A stretch of 64,000 nucleotides of DNA. Source: Phenylobacterium zucineum HLK1 (GTDB lineage Bacteria > Pseudomonadota > Alphaproteobacteria > Caulobacterales > Caulobacteraceae). Below, piece by piece: positions 34,144-43,068 of the stretch. The stretch lies in assembly GCF_000017265.1 (NCBI RefSeq), contig NC_011144.1:1178001-1242000 (forward strand). Reading direction: 5' to 3'. The notes under the pieces were generated by a model. That model had not been told where the DNA came from, searched no databases, and saw nothing but the letters and a program-made list of their open reading frames with translations. How positions within the stretch are numbered: position 1 is the stretch's first letter; every line of letters starts with the position of its first letter. Both the position numbers and the translations under genes were made by a program.

Positions 34144-34875
34144 GTGAAGACGCTTGCCGTGATGTCCCGCAAGGGCGGGGCGGGAAAGACGACGGTCGCC
34201 GTCAACCTGACCCTGGCCGCCCGCGCCATGGGCGTGAAGGCGGTGCTGGCCGACGCCGACCCGATGCGCAGCGCCTGCGAGGTGCTGAAGGGCCGCGAGG
34301 AGGCGGCCTCGGTGCTGTTCGAGACCAGCGCCGCCAAGCTGTTCCCCCTGACCCAGGCCTGCGCCCGCGCGGGCGTCGAGCTGCTGATCATCGACACCCC
34401 GGCCGCGCCCGAGGCCGACGTGGCCGAGGCGGTGAAGGTGGCCGACCTGTGCCTGGCGGTGGCGCGGCCCACCTACCTGGACCTGGCGGCCGCGGTGCTG
34501 TCGGTGGCGGTGATCCAGCGCCTGGGCCGCGAGGGCCTGATCGTGCTGAACCAGTGCGCCCCGGCCCGCAACGGCGCCGAGCCGCCCGGCGTGCTGAAGG
34601 CCTTCGAGGCCCTGCGGTTCGCCAGCCTGCCGGTGGCGCCGGTCGCCCTGCGCTCGCGCGTCGTCTACCAGACCGCCTTCGCCCAGGCCCGCTCGGTGCT
34701 GGAGATCGACGCCGACGGCGCAGCCGCCAACGAGGTGCGCGAGCTGTTCGGCCATGTCTGGCGCCAGCTGAAGGGCGAGGCCCGCCCGCCCATCGGCCCG
34801 CCTTTCCCCTCGGCCAACGACGACCTGGGCGAGGATGGCGCGCGCCGCAGCCTGAACCTGCTGCCGACCGCCTGA
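34144..34875 (+). CDS. ParA/MinD-type P-loop ATPase
   Basis: The 243-residue protein has the deviant Walker A KGGAGKTT (10-17, with the two lysines of ParA-like ATPases) and a later LLIIDTPAAPEADVAEAV acidic-threonine segment. The product starts at a GTG in MKTLAVMSRKGGAGKTTVAV. It is a solitary ATPase with no ParB, partition site or other partner adjacent, so it is not the chromosome-segregation protein; orphan ParA-like proteins position cellular cargoes. Cargo unknown. It converges on the methyltransferase gene, 25 bases between stops. Confidence 0.88.
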   Translation: MKTLAVMSRKGGAGKTTVAVNLTLAARAMGVKAVLADADPMRSACEVLKGREEAASVLFETSAAKLFPLTQACARAGVELLIIDTPAAPEADVAEAVKVADLCLAVARPTYLDLAAAVLSVAVIQRLGREGLIVLNQCAPARNGAEPPGVLKAFEALRFASLPVAPVALRSRVVYQTAFAQARSVLEIDADGAAANEVRELFGHVWRQLKGEARPPIGPPFPSANDDLGEDGARRSLNLLPTA

Positions 34876-34900
34876 GGCGTTCGCGCCGGCCATTCTCCGG

Positions 34901-35935
34901 CTACTTGTAGGCCACGGCGGCGCTGGCCGCCCCCGCCAGCGGGATCACCTCGCAGCGCGAGAAGCCCGCCTCGCGGCACCAGCCGGCGAAGTCCGCGCCG
35001 GTGAAGTCGAAGGCGTCGCCGAACTCGATCAGCATGTTGAGCGACATCATCAGGCCGTAGGCGTTCGTCCGCCGCTCGTCGTCGATGATGTTCTCGATGG
35101 CGACCAGCGCGCCGCCTTCGGGCAGCGCCCGGTAGGCCTTGGCGATCAGCATCTTCTTATGCTCGAGATTCCAGTCGTGGAGGATCATCCCCATGGTGAT
35201 CACGTCGGCCTTCGGCAGCTCCTCCGCGAGGAAGTCGAGCGCGCCCGCCCGAACGCGCCCGGCGAGCCCCTCGCGGGCGATCCGGCGCTCGGCGATCGGA
35301 CCGACGACGGGAAGGTCGTAGGTCGCGCAGGCCAGGTGCGGGTGGCGCCTCGCGACGATGCAGGACAGCAGGCCCGTCGCCCCGCCGATGTCGGCCAGCG
35401 AGCGGTGCGGGGCGAAGTCGAACCTCTCGGCGAAGGCCTCGAAGTTGCGGAGCGAGGCGCCGGTCATGGCGTCCATGAACTGCTCGAGGCGGGCCGGATC
35501 GGCGTAGAGCTCCTCGAACACCGGCTTGCCCGTGCGGGCGGCCTCGTTCTGCGGCCGGCCGGTGCGCAGCGCGTTCGTCAGGTCGCCCCAGAACGGATAG
35601 AGGCGCGCGTTGGCCATCTCGAGCAGCCCGCCGACGTACCTGGGGCTGGCGCGGTCCAGGAAGACCGCCGTCTCGGGCGTGTTGGCGTAGAGGGCCGAGG
35701 CGCCCGCCCCGGCGCGGTCCAGCATGCCGATGGCGACCAGGCCGTCCAGGAAATCGGCGGTGGCGCGCGGGTGCAGGCCAAGCCGGGCCTCCAGCTCGGC
35801 GGCGCTCATGGGCCGTTCGGCGAGCACGCTGAAGACGCCGAGCTCGACGGCGCTGAGCAGGGTCTTGGAGGCCCAGAAGCCCATGCCGACCTCGTAGACG
35901 CGGTCCGGTGCGACGGTCGCGACGTTGATGCCCAT
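34901..35935 (-). CDS. SAM-dependent O-methyltransferase (acetylserotonin O-methyltransferase-like)
   Basis: The 344-residue protein has an N-terminal winged-helix dimerisation domain (GFWASKTLLSAVELGVFSVL, LGLHPRATADFLDGLVAIGML) and a C-terminal Rossmann methyltransferase domain with LADIGGATGLLSC as the SAM-binding loop. The segment ITMGMILHDWNLEH holds the likely catalytic histidine of the small-molecule O-methyltransferase family. These enzymes methylate hydroxyl groups of secondary metabolites. It lies divergent from the SARP-like/hydrolase fusion gene, 134 bases apart, which suggests common regulation by that protein. Confidence 0.9.
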   Translation of the reverse strand: MGINVATVAPDRVYEVGMGFWASKTLLSAVELGVFSVLAERPMSAAELEARLGLHPRATADFLDGLVAIGMLDRAGAGASALYANTPETAVFLDRASPRYVGGLLEMANARLYPFWGDLTNALRTGRPQNEAARTGKPVFEELYADPARLEQFMDAMTGASLRNFEAFAERFDFAPHRSLADIGGATGLLSCIVARRHPHLACATYDLPVVGPIAERRIAREGLAGRVRAGALDFLAEELPKADVITMGMILHDWNLEHKKMLIAKAYRALPEGGALVAIENIIDDERRTNAYGLMMSLNMLIEFGDAFDFTGADFAGWCREAGFSRCEVIPLAGAASAAVAYK

Positions 35936-36069
35936 GTGATGGTCCTTTCAGGCGTTGGGTGCGCCGGGCGCCGGCCCGACGGCGTCGCTTCTGACGTCGC
36001 GGCGTGGACGCCGCCGTTTGAAAGAACGTTGTAATTGTAGGCGCGCGGGGGCGGCGCTAGTTTCGACGG

Positions 36070-37650
36070 ATGGGCGAGGCCGCCAAACCCTTCGAGCTCC
36101 AGCTCCTCGGCCCGCTCACGGTCCGGCGGGACGGCGCGGCCGAACTGCTGCCGGCCTCGCGCAAGACCCGCGCCCTGCTGGCCTATCTGACGATCTCCGG
36201 GAAGCCCGAGCGGCGCGAGCGCCTGTGCGAGCTGTTCTGGGACGTGCCGGACGATCCGCGCGGCGCGCTGCGCTGGAGCCTGAGCAAGCTGCGGCCGGTC
36301 GTCGACAGCGGCGACGAGGTGCGGTTGCTGGCCGATCGCGAGTGGGTCGAGATCCGGCTCCCCGACGAGGCCGTCGACTGGCGGCGCCTGAAGTCCCTCG
36401 CCCAGCGGGGCGTCGCCCGGGCGCCGACCGAGGCGCTGCAGGCGGCGGCGGGGGGCGGCGAGCTGCTGGAGGGCCTGGAGCTTCCGCGCTGCGAGCGCTT
36501 CCGCGCCTGGAGCGTGGCGCACCGAGAGGACGTCGTGCGCTGGCGGGGGCAGGTGCTGCGCGAGCTGACCGGCCGGGCGCTGCCGCCCGAGACGGCGATC
36601 GCCCACGCGCGGGCCTGGGTGGAGCTGGACGGCGACTCGCCCGAGCCGTGGCGGCGGCTGGTGGGGTTGCTTGAATCCGCGGGCCGGACCCGCGACGCCG
36701 ACGAGCACCGGGCGCTGGCCGAGCGTCGCCTGAGGGCGGCCGGCGGCCAGGCGCCCGCCGACCTGCGCGCTCGACCGGCGGCGGTGCGGGCCGCTGCAGC
36801 GCCGCCGGCGGCCGACATCCGCTTCTGCAGCGCCTCGGACGGGGTCTCGATCGCCTACACGGTGCAGGGCGGCGGGCCGCCGCTGGTGAAGACCGCCAAC
36901 TGGATGACCCACCTGCAGCGCGACGCCGAGGGGCCCATCTGGCGGCACTGGATCGCCGAGTTCACGAAGGGGCGCGCCTTCGTCCGCTACGACCAGCGGG
37001 GCAACGGCCTCTCGGACTGGAACGCGCCCTTCAGCGTCGAGGCGTTCGTCGACGACCTGGAGCGGGTGGTGGACGCCGCGGGGCTCGAGCGCTTCGACCT
37101 GCTGGGCATCTCGCAAGGGGCGGGCGTGGCGGTGGCCTACGCCGTGCGCCATCCCGAACGGGTGCGCCGGATCGTGCTCCTGGGCGGCTTCGTGAAGGGG
37201 TGGGCCCTGCACGCCACGCCCGAGGAGCGCGAGCGGCGCGAGGCCATGCTGACGCTGACGCGGACGGGCTGGGACCTCGATACGCCGGCCTTCCGGCAGA
37301 TGTTCACGTCGCTGTTCATCCCCGACGGCGGATCCGACGACCAGCACTGGTTCAACACCACCCAGAAGCTGTCGACCAACGGCGAGAACGCCTACGCCAT
37401 CCAGCGCTGCGGGGCCGAGGCGGACGTGGAGCCCCTGCTGCCCCGCGTCGCCGCGCCGACCCTGGTCGCGCACTGCCGCGGGGACGCGGTCGTGCCGTTC
37501 GCCACGGGACGCGAGATCGCCAGCCGGATTCCCGGCGCGCGCTTCCTGCCGCTCGAGGGCCGCAACCACATCATCCTGGAGCAGGACGCCGCGTGGCGGC
37601 GGTTCGCGGACGCGGCGCGGGCGTTCCTGGACGAGGCCGACGGCGCCTGA
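36070..37650 (+). CDS. SARP-like DNA-binding/BTAD domain fused to an alpha/beta hydrolase
   Basis: The 526-residue product has two parts. The N-terminal region (about residues 8-240) resembles SARP/AfsR-type regulators: a winged-helix segment (ELQLLGPLTVRRDGAAELLP, KTRALLAYLTISG, LCELFWDVPDDPRGALRWSL) and a TPR-like BTAD helical domain (ELLEGLELPRCERFRAWSVA). The C-terminal part (about 260-526) is an alpha/beta hydrolase with VRYDQRGNGLSDW, nucleophile S348 in GISQGAG, D472 in CRGDAVV and H500 in GRNHIIL, so all catalytic residues are present. A transcription factor whose activity responds to a hydrolysable ligand is plausible. It is divergent from the O-methyltransferase gene. The upstream region has no clear promoter element. 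Confidence 0.85.
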   Translation: MGEAAKPFELQLLGPLTVRRDGAAELLPASRKTRALLAYLTISGKPERRERLCELFWDVPDDPRGALRWSLSKLRPVVDSGDEVRLLADREWVEIRLPDEAVDWRRLKSLAQRGVARAPTEALQAAAGGGELLEGLELPRCERFRAWSVAHREDVVRWRGQVLRELTGRALPPETAIAHARAWVELDGDSPEPWRRLVGLLESAGRTRDADEHRALAERRLRAAGGQAPADLRARPAAVRAAAAPPAADIRFCSASDGVSIAYTVQGGGPPLVKTANWMTHLQRDAEGPIWRHWIAEFTKGRAFVRYDQRGNGLSDWNAPFSVEAFVDDLERVVDAAGLERFDLLGISQGAGVAVAYAVRHPERVRRIVLLGGFVKGWALHATPEERERREAMLTLTRTGWDLDTPAFRQMFTSLFIPDGGSDDQHWFNTTQKLSTNGENAYAIQRCGAEADVEPLLPRVAAPTLVAHCRGDAVVPFATGREIASRIPGARFLPLEGRNHIILEQDAAWRRFADAARAFLDEADGA

Positions 37651-37664
37651 CGCGCAGGCTTCCC

Positions 37665-37688
37665 TTACGTTAACGGTGTTAACTTACG
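37665..37688. promoter_or_regulatory. Inverted repeat upstream of the RND efflux operon
   Basis: Two GTTAAC hexamers (37669-37674 and 37678-37683) separated by GGT form a palindrome inside AT-rich DNA, flanked by TTAC on both sides. The element lies 15 bases after the hydrolase-fusion stop and 110 bases before the adaptor gene. It may be a repressor operator for the pump; no adjacent regulator of TetR type is visible. Confidence 0.45.
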
Positions 37689-37794
37689 GCGCAGCTCTGG
37701 ACAGGGCCTGGGAGCGTTCCCAGCTAGGACGACGAGCGCCGCCGCGACGGGCGTCCGACGCTCAGCCAGATCCACATTCCAGGGGGAATTCCGC

Positions 37795-39006
37795 ATGTCG
37801 GGGACGGTCCGTTTGGCCGTTGCGGCCGCGTTGTCGCTCGTGCTGAGCGCATGCGGGGCGAGGAAGGCGGAGCCCGTGCAGGGTCCGCCGACGGTGGCCG
37901 TGTCGGCGCCGCTGCAGCGCGAGATCGTCGACTGGGACGAGTTCGTCGGCCGCTTCGAGGCGGTGGACGAGGTCGAGGTGCGCCCGCGCGTCTCGGGCTA
38001 CGTCCGCTCGATCCATTTCCGCGACGGCGACCTGGTCCGGAAGGGCCAGCTGCTGTTCGTCATCGACCCCCGGCCGTACGAGGCGGCCCTGGCCCAGGCC
38101 CGCGCCGAGGTGCGGCAGGCTGAGGCCCAGGCGGCCCGGGCCAAGCTGGAGCTGGAGCGGGCGCAGAAGTTGCTGGAGACGGGCTTCGTCAGCCGGGCGG
38201 TCCACGACGCGCGGCTGGCCGAGGCGCGGTCCGCCGAGGCGGCGGTGGGCGCGGCGCGCGCCGCCGAGCAGGCGCGGGCGCTGGACGTCTCGTTCACCCG
38301 CGTGACCTCGCCGATCTCGGGCCGGGTGTCGGACCGGCGGGTGAGCGTGGGCAACCTGGTCGCCGCCGAGGGCGCCGAGCCGACCCTGCTGACCACGGTG
38401 GTCTCGCTGGACCCGATCCGCTTCGCCTTCACGGGCTCGGAGAGCGTCTACCTGAAGTACCAGCGGCAGAACCGCGACGGCTCGCGGCCCAGCTCGCGCA
38501 GCGCGGCCAATCCGGTGGAGATCCAGCTGCAGGACGAGACCGGCTACGCCTGGCGCGGGCGGATGGACTTCGTGGACAACGCCCTCGACACCGGCTCGGG
38601 CACGATCCGCGGCCGGGCGATCGTGCCCAACCCCGACCTGTTCCTGACCCCGGGCATGTACGGCCGGATGCGGCTGCTGGGCTCGGGCGCCTATCCCGCG
38701 CTGCTGGTCCCGGACGCGGCGGTGATGACCGACCAGTCGGACAAGATCGTGCTGGTGGTGGCGAGCGGGAACGTCGTCCAGCCCCGCAAGGTGGAGCTGG
38801 GCCCGCTGGTCGACGGCCTGCGGGTCGTGCGCGCCGGGCTGGAGGCGGGCGACCGGGTGGTCGTCGAGGGCCAGCAGCGGGTGCGTCCGGGAATGAAGGT
38901 CGTGCCGCAGCCGGGCCGGATCGTGGCCCAGGCGCCGACCGCGCCGCGCCCGGATGTCGTCTCTCCCCCGGCCGCCCAGGCCACCGCCGCCGCCAACGCG
39001 GAGTAG
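37795..39006 (+). CDS. RND efflux periplasmic adaptor (membrane fusion protein)
   Basis: The 403-residue lipoprotein has a signal ending LSLVLSAC-G. The order of domains fits AcrA/MexE-type adaptors: barrel-sandwich halves (VSGYVRSIHFRDGDLVRKGQ and VTSPISGRVSDRRVSVGNLV) around an alpha-helical hairpin (residues about 100-165, ARAEVRQAEAQAARAKLELE), then the beta-barrel domain and the membrane-proximal segment (TPGMYGRMRLLG). It links the inner-membrane pump encoded 4 bases downstream to an outer-membrane factor, which is not in this window. Substrates are usually hydrophobic drugs. Confidence 0.93.
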   Translation: MSGTVRLAVAAALSLVLSACGARKAEPVQGPPTVAVSAPLQREIVDWDEFVGRFEAVDEVEVRPRVSGYVRSIHFRDGDLVRKGQLLFVIDPRPYEAALAQARAEVRQAEAQAARAKLELERAQKLLETGFVSRAVHDARLAEARSAEAAVGAARAAEQARALDVSFTRVTSPISGRVSDRRVSVGNLVAAEGAEPTLLTTVVSLDPIRFAFTGSESVYLKYQRQNRDGSRPSSRSAANPVEIQLQDETGYAWRGRMDFVDNALDTGSGTIRGRAIVPNPDLFLTPGMYGRMRLLGSGAYPALLVPDAAVMTDQSDKIVLVVASGNVVQPRKVELGPLVDGLRVVRAGLEAGDRVVVEGQQRVRPGMKVVPQPGRIVAQAPTAPRPDVVSPPAAQATAAANAE

Positions 39007-39010
39007 GCCC

Positions 39011-42000
39011 GTGCGTTTCTCCAGGTTCTTCATCGACCGGCCGATCTTCGCGGCCGTGATCTCGATCATCATCGTGCTGGTGGGGGCCTTCGCCTATCCC
39101 ACCCTGCCGGTGGCGCAGTATCCCGAGATCGCCCCGCCCACCATCACGGTGACGGCGGTCTATCCGGGCGCCTCGGCCGAGGTGATCGCCGACACCGTGG
39201 CGACGCCCTTGGAGCAGGAGATCAACGGCGTCGAGGACATGCTCTACATGTCCTCCTCGTCCACCTCGGACGGGCGGCTGACGATCACCATCACCTTCAA
39301 GCTGGGGACGGACCTGAACGCCGCCCAGGTGCTGGTGCAGAACCGGGTCGCCTCGGCCGAGGCGCGCCTGCCCGAGGAGGTGCGCCGCCTGGGCGTGGTC
39401 ACCCGCAAGGCCTCGCCCGACCTGCTGATGGTGATCCACCTCTATTCGCCGGACGGCTCGCGCAGCCCCGAATACATCTCGAACTACGCGACGCTGCAGC
39501 TGCGCAACCAGCTCGCCCGGCTGGAGGGCGTGGGCGACGCCCAGATCTTCGGCGCGCGCGACTACGCCATGCGGGTCTGGATCGACCCGGACAAGGCCGC
39601 CGCCCACAACCTGACCGCCGGCGAGATCGTGCAGGCCCTGCGCGGGCAGAACGTGCAGGTGGCCGCGGGCACGGTCGGCGCGCCGCCGTTCTCGGACGCG
39701 GGCGCGGCCTTCGAGCTGAACGTCAGCACCCAGGGGCGCCTCGTGGCGCCCGAGCAGTTCGAGGACGTGGTGATCCGCGCCGACGGGCCGCAGATCGTGC
39801 GGGTCCGCGACGTGGCGCGGGTCGAGCTGGGCGCCCAGGACTACAACGTCAACGCCTACCTCGACCGCGGCCAGAAGGCGGTGGTCATCGGCATCAGCCA
39901 GCGGCCGGGCTCGAACGCGCTGTCCACCGCCGACGGCGTGCTGGAGACCATGAAGACGGCGGCCGAGAGCTTCCCGCCGGGCCTGGCCTACACCGTCATC
40001 TACAACCCCACCGAATACGTCGCCGAGAGCATCAAGGAGGTCCGCAAGACCCTGCTGGAGGCGGTGGTGCTGGTGGTGCTGGTGGTGGTCGTGTTCCTGC
40101 AGACCTGGCGGGCCGCGATCATCCCGGTGCTGGCGATCCCGGTCTCGCTGATCGGGGCGTTCCTGGTGATGGCGGGTTTCGGCGCCTCGCTGAACAACCT
40201 GTCGCTGTTCGGCCTGGTGCTGGCGATCGGCATCGTCGTCGACGACGCCATCGTGGTGGTCGAGAACGTCGAGCGGAACCTGGCCGCCGGCATGACGCCC
40301 AAGGAGGCGGCCTACAAGACCATGGAGGAGGTGGGCGGGGCGCTGATCGCCATCGCCCTGGTGCTGACCGCGGTGTTCGTGCCGACGGCCTTCATCACCG
40401 GCATCTCGGGCCAGTTCTACCGCCAGTTCGCCCTGACCATCGCCAGCGCGACGCTGATCTCGTGCCTGGTGTCGCTGACGCTCTCGCCGGCCATGGCGGC
40501 GCTGCTGCTGCGGCCGCATCCAGCCCATCCGCCGCGGCCCCGCGGCTGGCGCGCGCCGTTCCAGCGGTTCGGCGCCTGGTTCAACCGCGCCTTCGAGCGG
40601 CTGAGCGCCCGCTACGGGCGGCTGACCGGCCACACGGTGCGGCGGGTGGCTCTGATGCTGGCGATCTACGCGGTGCTGCTGCTGTTCACCGTCTGGCGGT
40701 TCGCGGCCACGCCCACCGGCTTCATCCCGGCCCAGGACCAGGGCTACTTCATCGCCGTCGTGCAGCTGCCGCCGGGCTCGTCGCTGGCGCGGACCGACGC
40801 GATCGTGCGGCGGGTGGCCGACGAGGCGCTGGACACCAAGGGCGTGATCCACGCCGCGGCGTTCGCGGGGCTGGACGGGGCGACGTTCACCAACGCCCCC
40901 AACGCCGGCACCATCTTCCTGTCGCTGACCCACTTCGAGGACCGGGCGAAGGAAGGGGTGGACGACCAGGAGGTGCTGGACGCCCTGCGCGCCCGGCTGG
41001 GCGCCATCCCCGGCGCGAACGTGCTGGTCATCCAGCCGCCGCCCGTGCGCGGCATCGGCACCGGCGGCGGCTGGAAGCTGATCGTCCAGGACCGCCAGGG
41101 CATGGGCTACCGCGCCCTGGAGCAGGCCACCGTCGACCTGATGATGCAGGGCAACCAGCAGGAGGAGCTGACCAGCGTCTTCACGCTGTTCAACACCTCG
41201 ACGCCCAGGCTGTGGGCGGAGATCGACCGCGACAAGGCCGAGCTGGCCGGCGTGCCGCCCGAGCGGGTGTTCGAGACGCTGTCGACCTACCTGGGCTCCA
41301 GCTTCGTCAACGACTTCAACTACCTGGGCCGGACCTACCGGGTCACCGCGCAGGCCGACGCGCCGTTCCGCGACGAGGCCTCGGACATCGTGCGCCTGCA
41401 GACCCGCTCGGACAGCGGGGCGATGGTGCCGCTGGGCTCGGTGGCGACGGTGCGCGACGATTCCGGGCCCTACCGGGTGGTGCGCTACAACCTGTTCCCG
41501 GCGGCCGAGCTGCAGGGCGACACCAAGCCCGGCTACTCGTCGGGCCAGGCGCTGGCGGCGGTCGAGCAGATGGCGGATGAGCGCCTGCCCGAGGGCTTCG
41601 GCCACGAGTGGACCGAACTCGCCTACCAGCAGAAGGAGGCCGGCAATACGGGACCGATCGCCTTCGGCCTGGCGGTGGTGTTCGTCTTCCTGCTGCTGGC
41701 GGCCCAGTACGAGAGCGTGACCCTGCCGCTGGCGATCATCCTGATCGTGCCGATGTGCCTCTTGGCCGCCATGCTGGGGGTGAACCTGCGCGGCCAGGAC
41801 AACAACATCCTGACCCAGATCGGGCTCGTGGTGCTGATCGGCCTGGCGGCCAAGAACGCCATCCTGATCGTCGAGTTCGCCAAGCAGGCCGAGGACCGCG
41901 GGCTGGACCGCTGGGCCGCGGCGGTGGAGGCGGCGCGCACCCGCCTGCGGCCGATCCTGATGACCTCGTTCGCCTTCATCCTGGGCGTGCTGCCGCTGGT

Positions 42001-42193
42001 GACGGCGAGCGGGCCGGGCGCCGAGATGCGCCAGGCGCTGGGCACGGCGGTGTTCTTCGGCATGGCGGGGGTGACCGCCTTCGGCCTCCTGTTCACCCCG
42101 GCGTTCTACGTGCTGTGCCGCGGGATCAGCGACCGGCTGATGGCGCGGTTCAGGCGAGGCGGGGAGGCGGCCGCGCCCGCGCCGGCGGAATAG
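39011..42193 (+). CDS. RND multidrug efflux permease (MexF/AcrB type)
   Basis: The 1060-residue proton-driven exporter starts at a GTG in MRFSRFFIDRPIFAAVISII. RND hallmarks are the first helix followed by the large porter domain, the motif GLVLAIGIVVDDAIVVVENVER containing D411 and D412 in helix 4, and K948 in LIGLAAKNAILIVEF of helix 10, which form the proton relay. The two halves show the internal duplication of the family. It forms a tripartite pump with the adaptor encoded just upstream. The gene is followed by an unrelated SDR gene. Confidence 0.95.
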   Translation: MRFSRFFIDRPIFAAVISIIIVLVGAFAYPTLPVAQYPEIAPPTITVTAVYPGASAEVIADTVATPLEQEINGVEDMLYMSSSSTSDGRLTITITFKLGTDLNAAQVLVQNRVASAEARLPEEVRRLGVVTRKASPDLLMVIHLYSPDGSRSPEYISNYATLQLRNQLARLEGVGDAQIFGARDYAMRVWIDPDKAAAHNLTAGEIVQALRGQNVQVAAGTVGAPPFSDAGAAFELNVSTQGRLVAPEQFEDVVIRADGPQIVRVRDVARVELGAQDYNVNAYLDRGQKAVVIGISQRPGSNALSTADGVLETMKTAAESFPPGLAYTVIYNPTEYVAESIKEVRKTLLEAVVLVVLVVVVFLQTWRAAIIPVLAIPVSLIGAFLVMAGFGASLNNLSLFGLVLAIGIVVDDAIVVVENVERNLAAGMTPKEAAYKTMEEVGGALIAIALVLTAVFVPTAFITGISGQFYRQFALTIASATLISCLVSLTLSPAMAALLLRPHPAHPPRPRGWRAPFQRFGAWFNRAFERLSARYGRLTGHTVRRVALMLAIYAVLLLFTVWRFAATPTGFIPAQDQGYFIAVVQLPPGSSLARTDAIVRRVADEALDTKGVIHAAAFAGLDGATFTNAPNAGTIFLSLTHFEDRAKEGVDDQEVLDALRARLGAIPGANVLVIQPPPVRGIGTGGGWKLIVQDRQGMGYRALEQATVDLMMQGNQQEELTSVFTLFNTSTPRLWAEIDRDKAELAGVPPERVFETLSTYLGSSFVNDFNYLGRTYRVTAQADAPFRDEASDIVRLQTRSDSGAMVPLGSVATVRDDSGPYRVVRYNLFPAAELQGDTKPGYSSGQALAAVEQMADERLPEGFGHEWTELAYQQKEAGNTGPIAFGLAVVFVFLLLAAQYESVTLPLAIILIVPMCLLAAMLGVNLRGQDNNILTQIGLVVLIGLAAKNAILIVEFAKQAEDRGLDRWAAAVEAARTRLRPILMTSFAFILGVLPLVTASGPGAEMRQALGTAVFFGMAGVTAFGLLFTPAFYVLCRGISDRLMARFRRGGEAAAPAPAE

Positions 42194-42257
42194 GGCCGCC
42201 TTGACCTCCCCTACGTCGCCCGCGCAAGTGGCGGGCAAGCAAAAGGGGAGAGACGAG

Positions 42258-43037
42258 ATGGCCTTCAAACCGTTCGACCTGACCGGCAAGGTCGCGCTGG
42301 TGACCGGCGGCAACGGCGGCATCGGCCTCGGCATGGCCGAGGGCCTGGCCGCGGCCGGGGCCAAGGTGGCGATCTGGGGCCAGAACCCGGAGAAGAACGC
42401 CAAGGCCGAGGCGACGCTGAAGGGCTACGGCGTCGAGGTGCTGGTCCAGAAGGTGGACGTGGCCGACGAGCAGGCGGTGGTGGCCGGCGTCGCCGAGGCG
42501 CTGAAGACGTTCGGGCGACTGGACTTCGTGGCCGCCAACGCCGGCGTCGGCGGCGGCGCGCCGTTCCACGAGATGACCACCGAGAAGTGGCGGCGGGTCA
42601 CGACGGTGAACCTGGACGCGGTGTTCTGGACCTTCCGCGAGGCGGCCAAGCACATGATCGAACGGGCCGAGGCGGGCGACCCCGGCGGCTCGATGGTGGT
42701 GACCTCGTCCACCTCGGCGATCCACGGCGCGCCGCGCAACCAGGCCTACGCCTCGACCAAGGCCGGGGTGATCGCCATGATCCGCGGGCTGGCGGTGGAG
42801 TACGCCCGCTACGGCATCCGGGCCAACGCCATCCTGCCGGGCTGGATCGCCACCGACATGACCGCCGGCCTGCAGGCGTGGGACACCTTCAACGAGAAGG
42901 CCATCGGCCGGGTGCCGATGCGCCGCTGGGGCGAGGGCGAGGACTTCTCGGGCATCGCGGTGTACCTGGCCTCGGACGCCTCGAAGTTCCACACCGGCGA
43001 CAGCTTCGTCATCGACGGCGGCTACACGATCTTCTGA
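42258..43037 (+). CDS. Short-chain dehydrogenase/reductase
   Basis: The 259-residue protein has the glycine-rich cofactor motif TGGNGGIGLGMAEGL and the catalytic residues S in SSTSA, Y and K in QAYASTKAG (Y-x-x-x-K), plus NAGVGGG and the end AVYLASDASKFHTGDSFVID. These place it in the classical SDR family, mostly acting on alcohols and ketones with NAD(P)H. An AGGGGAGAGACGAG segment precedes the ATG, a good ribosome binding site. Its substrate is unknown; no neighbour gives a pathway. Confidence 0.92.
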   Translation: MAFKPFDLTGKVALVTGGNGGIGLGMAEGLAAAGAKVAIWGQNPEKNAKAEATLKGYGVEVLVQKVDVADEQAVVAGVAEALKTFGRLDFVAANAGVGGGAPFHEMTTEKWRRVTTVNLDAVFWTFREAAKHMIERAEAGDPGGSMVVTSSTSAIHGAPRNQAYASTKAGVIAMIRGLAVEYARYGIRANAILPGWIATDMTAGLQAWDTFNEKAIGRVPMRRWGEGEDFSGIAVYLASDASKFHTGDSFVIDGGYTIF

Positions 43038-43068
43038 GGCCGGACTCGCCCAAGGCCGCCGCGCGCCC

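Noticed and set aside
34144..34875. Chromosome or plasmid partition locus
   Set aside because: No ParB gene or repeated parS-like site is found next to the ParA-like ATPase.
38429..42403. Reverse-strand frame of over 1300 codons opposite the RND pump genes
   Set aside because: His/Arg/Gln-rich shadow of the pump genes without any domain.
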